Below are positions 15,189 to 23,579 of a stretch of DNA of 33,150 nucleotides, in pieces (within the stretch, counting starts at the first letter, position 1; the number at the start of each line of letters is the position of its first letter). The notes under the pieces are model-generated. The model saw only the letters and a program-made list of their open reading frames with translations. It was not told the DNA's origin and ran no database searches. The translations under genes and the position numbers were made by a program. This DNA is from Scatavimonas merdipullorum. GTDB lineage: Bacteria > Bacillota > Clostridia > Oscillospirales > Acutalibacteraceae. The stretch covers positions 1-33,150 of the forward strand of contig DVGH01000031.1 in NCBI GenBank assembly GCA_018712865.1, in the 5' to 3' direction.

Positions 15189-16937
15189 ATGATCAAACCA
15201 AACGAATACCGCACACATCTCTGCGGTGATTTAAGAGAAGGCGACATTGGAAAAGACGTCCGTGTCGCAGGCTGGGTTGAAAATATCCGTGACCATGGCG
15301 GGGTCATGTTTTTGGATGTGCGCGATCAGTACGGCGTGGTACAGGTTGTCGTACACAACGCAGCGCTTTTAAACGATGTAAACCGCGAATGCACCGTTAC
15401 AGTAAGCGGCAAGGTGCTCAAAAGGGACGAAGAAACCTATAACCCGAAAATTGCTACAGGCACCGTGGAAATTGCAGCGCAAACGCTCACCGTTTTAGGA
15501 AAATGCAAGGCAAATCTTCCGTTTGAGGTACCTGCTTCCACAGAAACCAAAGAGGACGTACGCCTAAAATACCGTTTTCTGGATTTGCGCAATCAAAAGG
15601 TCCACAACCATATTCTGCTGCGCTCCCAGGTGATTGCGTTTTTAAGGGAGTGCATGCATAACCTTGGCTTTACCGAAATCAATACCCCCATCCTTTCGGC
15701 AAGCTCGCCGGAGGGCGCGCGGGACTATTTGATCCCCAGCCGCAAGCATAAGGGGAAATTTTATGCGCTGCCACAGGCTCCGCAAATCTTTAAACAGCTT
15801 TTAATGGTTTCCGGCTTTGACAAATATTTTCAGATTGCCCCCTGTTTTCGCGATGAAGACGCAAGGGCGGACCGCTCCCCCGGGGAGTTTTACCAGCTCG
15901 ATTTTGAAATGGCGTTTGCCACACAGGAGGACGTCTTTGATATTGCACAGCAGGTGCTTTATGAAACCTTTTGCAAATTTTCAGATAAGGCCGTGTCTAA
16001 ACCGCCGTTTCCGCGCATTCCCTATAAGGAAGCTATGATAAAATACGGCACAGATAAGCCAGACCTGCGCAATCCTTTGGAAATTAAAGACATAAGCGAC
16101 CTGTTCATACAAACAGATTTTGCCCCGTTTAGGAAAAAAACCGTACGTTGTATCAATGTGCCCGGTGCGGCTGCACAGTCCAAAACCTGGTTTAAAAAAA
16201 TGGAGGAATTTGCGCTTTCCATTGGCATGAAGGGTCTGGGATATGTAAAGGTTCGGGACGATATGACCTTTGACGGGCCGATCGATAAATTTTTAAAAGA
16301 GGGCGACCGGGAAAAGCTGATTGCGTGCAATCAATCGAAAGCCGGCGATGTCATTTACTTTATCGCAGACAGCAAAGAAGAAGCGCCAAAGCTTGCAGGG
16401 CAGATCCGTACCGAGGTTGCCAAGCGGCTGGGCCTGATTGATGAAAGCTGCTATAAATTTTGTTTTATTATTGATTTTCCCATGTACGCACACGATGAAG
16501 AGACGGGCGCAATTGTTTTTACACATAACCCGTTTTCCATGCCCCAGGGCGGGATGGAGGCGCTTTTAAAGCAGGATCCAACCGAAATTCTTGCCTATCA
16601 GTACGACATTGTGTGCAACGGTGTGGAGCTTTCCTCCGGCGCCGTACGCAACCACGATCTGGATATTATGATCCGCGCCTTCGCGCTTGCGGGCTATACA
16701 CAGGAAGAGCTTGCAGATAAATTTACATCGCTTTATCATGCGTTTCAGTACGGCGCGCCGCCGCATGCGGGTATGGCCCCCGGTATTGACAGGATGCTTA
16801 TGCTCCTGACCGGTGAAGAAAATATACGGGAGGTTATCGCCTTCCCCATGAACAGCAACGCGCAAGACGTATTGCTGGGCGCTCCAAACGAGGTAAGCGA
16901 ACAGCAGTTGCGCGAAATCCACATCAAGTTAAGATAG
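15189..16937 (+). CDS. aspS: Aspartyl-tRNA synthetase, probably non-discriminating (AspRS)
   Basis: A 582-aa bacterial-type class IIb synthetase that loads aspartate on tRNA. The N-terminal OB-fold anticodon-binding domain (about 1-105) contains RDHGGVMFLDVRD. The catalytic core carries ARDYLIPSRKHKGKFYALPQ-type motifs, motif 2 FRDEDARADR and motif 3 GMAPGIDRML, with the bacterial GAD insertion between. H36 in RDHGG matches the histidine seen in non-discriminating AspRS, which also charges tRNA-Asn; discriminating enzymes usually have leucine there. The second diagnostic position is Glu rather than Gly or Lys, so the call rests partly on the gatCAB genes directly downstream. The ribosome site is AAAGGA. 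Confidence 0.97.
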   Translation: MIKPNEYRTHLCGDLREGDIGKDVRVAGWVENIRDHGGVMFLDVRDQYGVVQVVVHNAALLNDVNRECTVTVSGKVLKRDEETYNPKIATGTVEIAAQTLTVLGKCKANLPFEVPASTETKEDVRLKYRFLDLRNQKVHNHILLRSQVIAFLRECMHNLGFTEINTPILSASSPEGARDYLIPSRKHKGKFYALPQAPQIFKQLLMVSGFDKYFQIAPCFRDEDARADRSPGEFYQLDFEMAFATQEDVFDIAQQVLYETFCKFSDKAVSKPPFPRIPYKEAMIKYGTDKPDLRNPLEIKDISDLFIQTDFAPFRKKTVRCINVPGAAAQSKTWFKKMEEFALSIGMKGLGYVKVRDDMTFDGPIDKFLKEGDREKLIACNQSKAGDVIYFIADSKEEAPKLAGQIRTEVAKRLGLIDESCYKFCFIIDFPMYAHDEETGAIVFTHNPFSMPQGGMEALLKQDPTEILAYQYDIVCNGVELSSGAVRNHDLDIMIRAFALAGYTQEELADKFTSLYHAFQYGAPPHAGMAPGIDRMLMLLTGEENIREVIAFPMNSNAQDVLLGAPNEVSEQQLREIHIKLR

Positions 16938-16939
16938 AA

Positions 16940-16969
16940 AAAAGCGGCGGGCCTGATGCCGCCGCTTTT
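16940..16969 (+). terminator. Stem-loop between aspS and gatC
   Basis: A perfect 11-bp stem (16940-16950 with 16959-16969) ends in four T. It may partly terminate transcription and so lower gatCAB expression relative to aspS; no separate gatC promoter is obvious. Confidence 0.6.
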
Positions 16970-16999
16970 CTAAATATTCTTACGAAAGGTAGGAGCAGC

Positions 17000-17281
17000 A
17001 TGGTTACACATGAAGACGTTTTACAAATTGCGCGCCTTGCAAAGCTTTCGATTAAAGAAGAGGAGCTTGACGCGTTGACAAAAGATATGGCAGACATTAT
17101 TACCTTTGCAGACACCATCAACAATGCCTCTGAGCCGGGGGAAGAGTTTGACAATATCAACCATCTTTCCAACGTGTTCAGAGAAGACACCGTGGTTCCC
17201 TCTTATGACCGCGAACAAATTTTATCCAATGCAAACGACCGCGAAGACGGACATTTTCTTATAAAAAAACGTGTGCTTTAA
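17000..17281 (+). CDS. gatC: Asp-tRNA(Asn)/Glu-tRNA(Gln) amidotransferase subunit GatC
   Basis: This 93-aa protein is the small subunit that wraps around GatA and GatB and stabilises the transamidosome. The N-terminal THEDVLQIARLAKLSIKEEE block and the ADTINNASEPGEEFDNINHLSNVFREDTV stretch are characteristic, and the length is usual. A GTAGGAG ribosome site precedes the ATG. It is the first of three gat genes. Confidence 0.96.
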   Translation: MVTHEDVLQIARLAKLSIKEEELDALTKDMADIITFADTINNASEPGEEFDNINHLSNVFREDTVVPSYDREQILSNANDREDGHFLIKKRVL

Positions 17282-17312
17282 CGCATCTTCATAAAGGAAA
17301 GGACTGGTACAG

Positions 17313-18785
17313 ATGGGCCGCATAGAGGGTAAAATTGCCCATATCAGTAAATTGCTCCAAAACAAGCAGATTTCCTGCGAGGAGCTGACAAACCAATACT
17401 TACAGCAGATCGACAGGCTAAATGGAACGCTCAACGCCTATGTAAACGTAACGCCTGAAGCAGCGCTAGAGACAGCCAGAAAAGTAGACCGCAAGATTGC
17501 ACAGGGAACTGCTATCTCCCCGCTTGCCGGTATCCCCATGACGCTAAAAGACAATATATCCACCAAAGGGATTGAAACCACCTGCTGCTCTAAAATTCTC
17601 AAGGGCTATACGCCTATATACAACGCAACCGTATGGGATATTCTACAACAGCATGACGCCGTTTTGCTGGGAAAAACCAACATGGATGAATTTGCCATGG
17701 GTTCTTCCTGTGAAACCTCCTGCTTTGGCGGTGCACGCAACCCCCATAATACAGAACATGTGGCCGGCGGCAGCTCCGGCGGCGTTGCCTCTGCCGTGGG
17801 CGGCAACCTGGCCGTATACGGCCTTGGGTCCGATACAGGCGGCTCCATTCGGCAACCTGCAAGTTTTTGCGGCATTGTGGGGCTTAAGCCCACGTATGGC
17901 ACGGTGTCTCGGTACGGGCTGGTTGCATACGCCTCAAGCCTTGACCAGATTGGACCTATCGCTACAACCGTTGAGGACGCCGCTTTCATTTATGATGCGA
18001 TTTCGCTTTACGATGAAAAAGATTCCACTTCGCAGGGAAAAAGAGGCGCAAACACTTTTGATACGCTTCAAAACAGTTTAAAGGGCATGAAAATCGGCAT
18101 TGCCAAAGAGTATCTTGACGGTGTGCGCGACGATGTAAAACAATCCATTGAGAATGCGGCGAAAATTTATGAGGAGCTTGGCGCGCAGATCGTCTATTTT
18201 GACCTTCCCGCATTAAAATACGCACTCCCCGTATATTATATCTTGGCCTGTGCGGAGGCCTCTTCCAACCTGGGCCGCTATGACGGTATTCGCTACGGCT
18301 ATAAAACGCCGCAGTACCTTGACACAAACGACATGGTCTGCAAAACGCGCAGCGAAGGTTTTGGCAAAGAGGTGCAGCGCAGAATCCTTCTGGGTACTTA
18401 CGTGCTAAGCGCAGGCTATTATGACGCTTATTATAAAAAGGCGCAGAACCTGCGTGGTTCTATTGTAAAAGCGTTCCAAAACGCATTTGCAAATTGCGAC
18501 GTTATCCTTGCGCCCACTGTCCCCATGACTGCCTTTCGGGCAGGGCAGGCGGTAAGCGACCCTATTGAAACCTACCTGACAGATATCTGTACCGTTCCGG
18601 TCAATATAGCGGGTCTTCCCGCCGTATCTATTCCCTGTGGCTTCAATGCAAAGGGCATGCCCATCGGCATGCAGCTGATTGGCAATAGCTTTTGCGAAGG
18701 CAAAATTTTAAACGCCGCATGGCAATTTGAAAACGCTGCGCGCGACGCTGTTTTTAAATCCGCAGAAATGGGGGTAAGAATATGA
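17313..18785 (+). CDS. gatA: Asp-tRNA(Asn)/Glu-tRNA(Gln) amidotransferase subunit GatA
   Basis: A 490-aa amidase-signature enzyme that hydrolyses glutamine and passes ammonia to GatB. The Ser-cisSer-Lys triad is complete: K79 in TLKDN, S154 in AGGSSGG and S178 in SDTGGSIRQPA, the same numbers as in the Staphylococcus aureus enzyme. The ribosome site is GGAAAGGA before the ATG. The stop overlaps the gatB start (ATGA, 18782-18785), so the two subunits are translationally coupled. Confidence 0.97.
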   Translation: MGRIEGKIAHISKLLQNKQISCEELTNQYLQQIDRLNGTLNAYVNVTPEAALETARKVDRKIAQGTAISPLAGIPMTLKDNISTKGIETTCCSKILKGYTPIYNATVWDILQQHDAVLLGKTNMDEFAMGSSCETSCFGGARNPHNTEHVAGGSSGGVASAVGGNLAVYGLGSDTGGSIRQPASFCGIVGLKPTYGTVSRYGLVAYASSLDQIGPIATTVEDAAFIYDAISLYDEKDSTSQGKRGANTFDTLQNSLKGMKIGIAKEYLDGVRDDVKQSIENAAKIYEELGAQIVYFDLPALKYALPVYYILACAEASSNLGRYDGIRYGYKTPQYLDTNDMVCKTRSEGFGKEVQRRILLGTYVLSAGYYDAYYKKAQNLRGSIVKAFQNAFANCDVILAPTVPMTAFRAGQAVSDPIETYLTDICTVPVNIAGLPAVSIPCGFNAKGMPIGMQLIGNSFCEGKILNAAWQFENAARDAVFKSAEMGVRI

Positions 18786-20194
18786 AATACGAAATGGTAG
18801 CAGGGTTGGAAACCCACATAGAGCTTGCTACAAACACCAAAATTTTCTGCGGCTGTACCACACAGTTTGGGGGAGAACCCAACACCCATTGCTGTCCGGT
18901 CTGCATTGGCCTTCCCGGCACACTGCCAAAGCTCAACCGTCAGGTGGTCCGTTATGCCATTCTGGCCGGGCTTGCAACGCACTGTGAAATTGCAAATATA
19001 TCTAAAATGGACAGAAAAAATTATTGCTACCCCGACCTGCCCAAAGCATACCAGATTTCCCAATATGACAAACCGCTTTGTTTAAACGGTTATGTTGAGC
19101 TGTCAAACGGCAGAAAAATCCGTCTGACCAGAATCCATATTGAAGAAGATGCCGGCAAGCTGATCCACAGCCACGGAGATACCTTTGTAGACTATAACCG
19201 CGGCGGTGTGCCTTTGATCGAAATCGTTAGCGAACCAGATATCCGCAGTGTGGAAGAAGCTAAAGAATACGTGGAAAAGCTGCAACTGATCATGAAATAT
19301 ATTGGCATATCCGACTGCAAAATGCAGGAAGGATCTATGCGGTGTGACGTAAATATTTCGGTCCGTCCGCAGGGCAGCGAGGAATTCGGCACAAGGACGG
19401 AAATCAAAAATATGAACTCCATCACCTTTATGGCAAAAGCCATGGAGTACGAATATTCCCGCCAGGTCGACCTGATTGAAAGCGGTGGGAAGGTGGAGCA
19501 GGAAACGCTGCGTTATGACGAGGCAACCGACACCACCTCCAGCATGCGCGGCAAGGAAGACGCACACGACTACCGCTATTTCAGGGAGCCGGACCTTGTA
19601 ACAATTGAGGTTTCCGATGAAGAAATCAATGCTCTCAAAGAACAGCTTCCAGAGCTTCCGTTTGAAAAGCAGGCTCGTTATATCAATCAATTGCAGCTCC
19701 CGCAGGCAGACGCACAGCTTCTGACCAAATACAGAAAGGTCGCCGAATATTTTGAACAAGCCATCCGCGGTACGAAAAACCCGCGCACGGCGGCAAATTT
19801 TATCATTGGGCAAATTTTCAGAACAATGGAAAATGACAGTGCGAAAGAAGCCTTTGATGTAGCCGTTTCAGCGGAAAATTTAAACGAACTGATCCGACTG
19901 CTCGACGAAGGCAAAATCCGCATGAACCTTGCAAAAGCTACCCTTGACAAAATGCTTAAGACTGGCAAAAGGGCAACAGACTTTCTTTCTGAAAGCGACA
20001 TGGGCGTTTTAGACGAACAAGCGCTTTTACAGCTGTGCCAGCAGGCAATTGAAAGCAATCCGGGTGCAGTAAGCGACTATAAAAACGGAAAGACCAAGGC
20101 ACTAAAGGCACTGCTTGGCTTTGTTATGAAAAACAGCCGGGGCAAGGCGGACGCCACTGCAGCGGAGCAGAAGCTTATTGATCTGATTGGTTAA
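18782..20194 (+). CDS. gatB: Asp-tRNA(Asn)/Glu-tRNA(Gln) amidotransferase subunit GatB
   Basis: A 470-aa kinase-like subunit that activates the misacylated tRNA and amidates it. It starts with EMVAGLETHIEL and has the zinc-type cysteines C23, C25, C38 and C41 (CGC...CPVC). The catalytic-domain blocks DRKNYCYPDLPKAYQISQ and HIEEDAGKL are present, followed by the C-terminal YqeY-like tail domain (about 325-470). Length is usual. Together with GatA, GatC and the preceding AspRS it forms an indirect route to Asn-tRNA, and probably also Gln-tRNA if GluRS is non-discriminating. Confidence 0.97.
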   Translation: MKYEMVAGLETHIELATNTKIFCGCTTQFGGEPNTHCCPVCIGLPGTLPKLNRQVVRYAILAGLATHCEIANISKMDRKNYCYPDLPKAYQISQYDKPLCLNGYVELSNGRKIRLTRIHIEEDAGKLIHSHGDTFVDYNRGGVPLIEIVSEPDIRSVEEAKEYVEKLQLIMKYIGISDCKMQEGSMRCDVNISVRPQGSEEFGTRTEIKNMNSITFMAKAMEYEYSRQVDLIESGGKVEQETLRYDEATDTTSSMRGKEDAHDYRYFREPDLVTIEVSDEEINALKEQLPELPFEKQARYINQLQLPQADAQLLTKYRKVAEYFEQAIRGTKNPRTAANFIIGQIFRTMENDSAKEAFDVAVSAENLNELIRLLDEGKIRMNLAKATLDKMLKTGKRATDFLSESDMGVLDEQALLQLCQQAIESNPGAVSDYKNGKTKALKALLGFVMKNSRGKADATAAEQKLIDLIG

Positions 20195-20201
20195 TTTTTT
20201 C

Positions 20202-20237
20202 AATACGCATATGCCTTAGGACATATGCGTATTTTTT
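20202..20237 (+). terminator. Terminator of aspS-gatCAB operon
   Basis: A perfect 12-bp stem (20202-20213 with 20222-20233) with loop CCTTAGGA, followed by T residues, lies eight bases after the gatB stop. Confidence 0.88.
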
Positions 20238-20310
20238 CTCCTACATAAGCCCACTTGCCGCCATACAGAAAAATCTGTTGATTTCTAACATAAAATTTAT
20301 TTTTTCGCTA

Positions 20311-20339
20311 TTTACACAGAGTACAAACGGGACTATAAT
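20311..20339 (+). promoter_or_regulatory. Sigma-A promoter of zinc-ribbon gene
   Basis: TTTACA (20311-20316), a 17-bp spacer and TATAAT (20334-20339), 35 bp before the start codon. Confidence 0.8.
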
Positions 20340-20374
20340 AGTTTTATAAGTATTTTTATTGGAGGTTTTACATC

Positions 20375-21109
20375 ATGAAAAACTGCCCAAAATGCAACGC
20401 GCAGGTAAACGACACCACCAAATTTTGTCCCAGCTGCGGCACGCAAATCCCACAGCCTGTAACGGCAAGTGCACAGCAACCCACCGCTTTTCCGGGAACA
20501 AACGGTACCCAGCAAACAAATGCGCAGCCGCAGGCCAGCCAGCATGCTACATATCAGCAGCCGTCCGGTAATCAAAGGCCGCCGCAAAGCGGTACAGGTC
20601 CTACCCCGGTTACTCCTCCCCCTTATTATGCGAACACGCAGCAAGCTACCGGACAGAATACATTTAAAAACGGCGTAAACAGCGCGGTTGATAAAACAAA
20701 AAATTTCTTTTTTAATACAACGGATGAAAGCACGCTTCATGACCAGGAAGATGTTGCACAGAACAAGGTGCTGGCGCTTGTAAGCTATTTGCATTACTTT
20801 TTCTTTATCCCTATGATTATAAAGCCGCAGTCCAGGTATTTGCGCTTTCATGGCAACCAGGGGCTTACCTTGTTTCTTTGCAGCATTGCCCTTGCTATTG
20901 TACATGTCATTTTATGTGCTGTTTTCAGGCTGTTTGCCTTTGCTGGGCCGGCCGGCGCTGTTGCTTCTATTTTTCTGATTTGTCTTTTTAGCGTTATCAT
21001 TTACGGCAGCATTCTTCTCTGGACAATTTTGGGCATTTACAACGCTGTTACAGGAAAGGCCAAAGAACTTCCGTTGATTGGCCGTTTTCGTCTTTTAAAA
21101 GAATTTTAA
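20375..21109 (+). CDS. Zinc-ribbon membrane protein with DUF4870/Tic20-like region
   Basis: This 244-aa protein begins with a zinc ribbon (C4, C7, C18, C21 in CPKC and CPSC), followed by a roughly 90-residue Gln/Pro/Thr-rich flexible linker. The C-terminal region has about three membrane helices (roughly 131-150, 160-183 and 192-220). SYLHYFFFIPMI followed by YLRFHGNQGLTLFL matches the conserved core of the DUF4870/Tic20-like group, and the tail returns to the cytoplasm. The function is unknown; such proteins are often monocistronic in Clostridia. The ATG has GGAGGT upstream and its own promoter. Confidence 0.85.
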   Translation: MKNCPKCNAQVNDTTKFCPSCGTQIPQPVTASAQQPTAFPGTNGTQQTNAQPQASQHATYQQPSGNQRPPQSGTGPTPVTPPPYYANTQQATGQNTFKNGVNSAVDKTKNFFFNTTDESTLHDQEDVAQNKVLALVSYLHYFFFIPMIIKPQSRYLRFHGNQGLTLFLCSIALAIVHVILCAVFRLFAFAGPAGAVASIFLICLFSVIIYGSILLWTILGIYNAVTGKAKELPLIGRFRLLKEF

Positions 21110-21203
21110 AAGAACCGAAACACAGGTGTCCAAACGGCAATTTTTCTATTGCATTTTTAAACTTGCTGCCGCACTTTGTTTTGCATTGGTATTTACAATA
21201 TCG

Positions 21204-21229
21204 GCCGCCCGCAAGGGCGGCTTTTTTTT
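21204..21229 (+). terminator. Rho-independent terminator after zinc-ribbon gene
   Basis: GCCGCCC (21204-21210), loop GCAA, GGGCGGC (21215-21221), then eight T. Confidence 0.92.
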
Positions 21230-21236
21230 CACACAA

Positions 21237-21268
21237 CAATTCCCCGCTCCTACTGGAGCGGGGAATTG
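21237..21268 (-). terminator. Stem-loop downstream of SASP gene
   Basis: A perfect 14-bp stem (21237-21250 with 21255-21268) and four-base loop lie 70 bp after the SASP stop. On the minus strand the following sequence is only partly T-rich. Confidence 0.65.
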
Positions 21269-21337
21269 TCTGTAAAGCTGGTTTAGATTTTTTATATCTT
21301 TTATAATCTTTCAGCCTTACCGGTTTTATTTCATGTC

Positions 21338-21532
21338 TTATTTCATGTTCTTTTCGTACTGCTCGATCATTTTCTTAACCATCTGTCCGCCGACAGAACC
21401 CGCCTGGCGGGAAGTCAAGTCGCCGTTGTAACCCTGCTTGAGGTTTACGCCGACTTCAGAAGCCGCTTCCATCTTAAAACGGTCAAGAGCTTCTCTTGCT
21501 TCAGGTACTACGATCTGATTGCTGCTAGCCAT
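21338..21532 (-). CDS. Alpha/beta-type small acid-soluble spore protein
   Basis: A 64-aa DNA-binding protein made in the forespore that coats and protects spore DNA and is degraded at germination. It contains the spore-protease site region FKMEAASEVGVN (about 19-30) and the second conserved block YNGDLTSRQAGSVGGQMVKKMI (about 35-56), which define the family. A strong AAAGGAG ribosome site precedes the ATG. It shows that the organism encodes endospore functions. An AATACTA at 21627-21621 (minus) could be part of a sigma-G promoter, though the -35 match is weak. Confidence 0.96.
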   Translation of the reverse strand: MASSNQIVVPEAREALDRFKMEAASEVGVNLKQGYNGDLTSRQAGSVGGQMVKKMIEQYEKNMK

Positions 21533-21795
21533 GTCTGTTTTACTCTCCTTTTCTTAAGATTTTCACATATTTTATTGTCATTTCAACTGCGGTGTATCAA
21601 CCTCTTGATGAACGCCGCAATAGTATTGTGTGATAATCTTTTTAATATATTGCAAGAAATTTTTGCCCTTTTTCTTTCCGCTTTTTTTCTTGTAAAACAA
21701 ACCATGATAAAAAATAAGAATTTTTAAACAGTAATCCCGCTTAGCAGCGCCATTTTTGCAATTGGTTTTTCTTGTGTTATCCTTTTATTTTATAC

Positions 21796-22623
21796 CTATC
21801 TGGCTTCCTCCTGCGGGGCATCATATATCGTTTGCTGCATTATACTGCTTTGGCCAAACTTTCTAAACCGATCGTATCTGCGCTGTAACAGTTCCTGTAC
21901 GTCCATCTGCGCATATTTTTCAAATGTGCGGTAAATCAGCCCCTTGAGGCTTTCAAACATTCTGCTTTCCTTTGTTTTTGGTTCGCGGATGATTCGTTCT
22001 ATCACCTGCATCTGAAACAGGTCCTGCGCCGTCAGCTTCAGACATTCTGCCGCTTCCGCCGTTTTTGTCGAATCTTTCCACAATATGCTTGCACAGCCTT
22101 CCGGTGAAATCACGGAATAGACGGCATTTTCCAGCATCCAAACCTCATCGGCTACCGCCAGTCCCAACGCGCCGCCGCTTTCACCTTCACCAATCAATAT
22201 GGTAAGGATCGGTGTTTTCAGGGCTGACATCTCCATCAAATTTTCCGCAATCGCCTGCCCTTGACCGCGCTCCTCCGCGCCAATACCGCAAAATGCGCCG
22301 CTTGTATCCACAAGGCACAGCACGGGCCTGTTAAATTTTTCTGCCTGCTTCATCAAACGCAGCGCTTTTCTATAGCCCTCCGGATGCGGCGACCCAAAAT
22401 TGCGTTCTATGCGCTCTTTTGTGTCCCTGCCTCTTTCCAGCCCAATCACCGTAACCGGCATGTTTTCCAGGCTGGCAAGCCCGCCGATTACCGCTTTATC
22501 GTCGCCAAAGCGCCGGTCGCCATGCATTTCAAAAAAGGTGTCGCCAAATAGGCTGTTTATATAATCGACAGATGTAAGCCTGTTGTTGGACCTCGCCTGC
22601 ACTACTTTGTCAAATGCGCTCAT
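21796..22623 (-). CDS. accA: Acetyl-CoA carboxylase carboxyltransferase subunit alpha
   Basis: A 275-aa crotonase-fold subunit that, with AccD, transfers the carboxyl group from biotin to acetyl-CoA to make malonyl-CoA. Family blocks: DYINSLFGDTFFEMHGDR, IGLERGRDTKERIERNFGSPHPEGYRKALRLM, DTSGAFCGIGAEERGQGQAIA, IGEGESGGALG and SPEGCASILW. The start is the ATG at 22623 with AAAGGA upstream; a TTG three codons earlier overlaps that site. It is the last gene of the fatty acid operon, and no strong terminator is evident in the 263 bp that follow. Confidence 0.97.
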   Translation of the reverse strand: MSAFDKVVQARSNNRLTSVDYINSLFGDTFFEMHGDRRFGDDKAVIGGLASLENMPVTVIGLERGRDTKERIERNFGSPHPEGYRKALRLMKQAEKFNRPVLCLVDTSGAFCGIGAEERGQGQAIAENLMEMSALKTPILTILIGEGESGGALGLAVADEVWMLENAVYSVISPEGCASILWKDSTKTAEAAECLKLTAQDLFQMQVIERIIREPKTKESRMFESLKGLIYRTFEKYAQMDVQELLQRRYDRFRKFGQSSIMQQTIYDAPQEEAR

Positions 22624-22657
22624 AAAAGACAAATCCTTTCTGCTGTTTTTCAGGCTT

Positions 22658-23536
22658 TTACTGCAAGCCGTGCAGCTTCAACAGCTTTATAATTGTCATT
22701 TTTAAATCTTTACGTTTTACAACCGCGTCAATAAATCCCTTATCCAGCAAAAATTCCGCCGTCTGAAAATCTTTTGGGAGCTTCTGGCGTATGGTCTGCT
22801 CAATCACCCTTGGGCCTGCAAACCCGATCAACGCATTCGGTTCGGAAAGAATAATATCTCCTTCCATTGCAAAACTTGCCGTTACACCTCCTGTAGTGGG
22901 GTCTGTCAGCACCGTAATATATAAAAGCCCCTGATCGCTGTGGCGTTTGACTGCAGCGCTGGTTTTGGCCATTTGCATCAGCGACAAGATACCCTCATGC
23001 ATTCTGGCGCCGCCCGACACGGTACATACAACAATGGGCAAGCGATTTTTTGTCGCATATTCAAAGGCCCTTGTAACTTTTTCACCGGTAACGGTTCCCA
23101 TACTTCCCATCATAAAGCCGGGTTCCATCACGCATAACACTGTACGGATCCCGCCAATACGCGCAACACCCGTAACGACAGATTCATTTTCACCGCTTTT
23201 TAATTTACTGCTTTTAAGCTTACGGTCATATTCGGGAAAGCCCAAAATATTTTTGGACTCCATATCCCCGTTTGCCTCTTCAAAGCTGTCCCTGTCTGCA
23301 AGCAGGGCAATCCGTTCCCTAGCCGACAACCTCAGATGATGTCCGCATTTTGTGCAAACCTTGTTTGTTTCCTCCATATCGGACGCCAAAAGCAGGGTTT
23401 TACATTTTGGGCATTTCATCCACATGGCATCGGGTATATAGGGGCGGTTTTCCTCCACTGGTTCCCCTTCCAGCTCATTTTTTGGCTTTAAAAACGTAAA
23501 AATATCGCCATGAAACATAAGCAACCGTCCAATCAT
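22658..23536 (-). CDS. accD: Acetyl-CoA carboxylase carboxyltransferase subunit beta
   Basis: A 292-aa partner of AccA. The N-terminal zinc finger has C42, C45, C61 and C64 (CPKC and CTKCGHH), followed by the crotonase-like core with GSMGTVTGEKVTRAFEYA, VSGGARMHEGILSLMQMAKT and DPTTGGVTASFAMEGDI. Two starts are possible: the ATG at 23536 and one six codons later (23518); neither has a strong ribosome site, and the upstream one is given. It lies between accC and accA in the usual order. Confidence 0.96.
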   Translation of the reverse strand: MIGRLLMFHGDIFTFLKPKNELEGEPVEENRPYIPDAMWMKCPKCKTLLLASDMEETNKVCTKCGHHLRLSARERIALLADRDSFEEANGDMESKNILGFPEYDRKLKSSKLKSGENESVVTGVARIGGIRTVLCVMEPGFMMGSMGTVTGEKVTRAFEYATKNRLPIVVCTVSGGARMHEGILSLMQMAKTSAAVKRHSDQGLLYITVLTDPTTGGVTASFAMEGDIILSEPNALIGFAGPRVIEQTIRQKLPKDFQTAEFLLDKGFIDAVVKRKDLKMTIIKLLKLHGLQ

Positions 23537-23579
23537 CTCTATTTATTTTCCATATGGTTCCTGCAGGTATGGATCTTTT

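Noticed and set aside
21621..21650. Sigma-G promoter for the SASP gene
   Set aside because: AATACTA is present at a suitable distance, but the -35 half (ATATA) is too weak in AT-rich sequence to list as a separate feature.
21533..21795. Terminator after accA
   Set aside because: Only a four-base-pair stem (CGCT/AGCG) could be found and no T-run follows directly; the end of the operon is unresolved.
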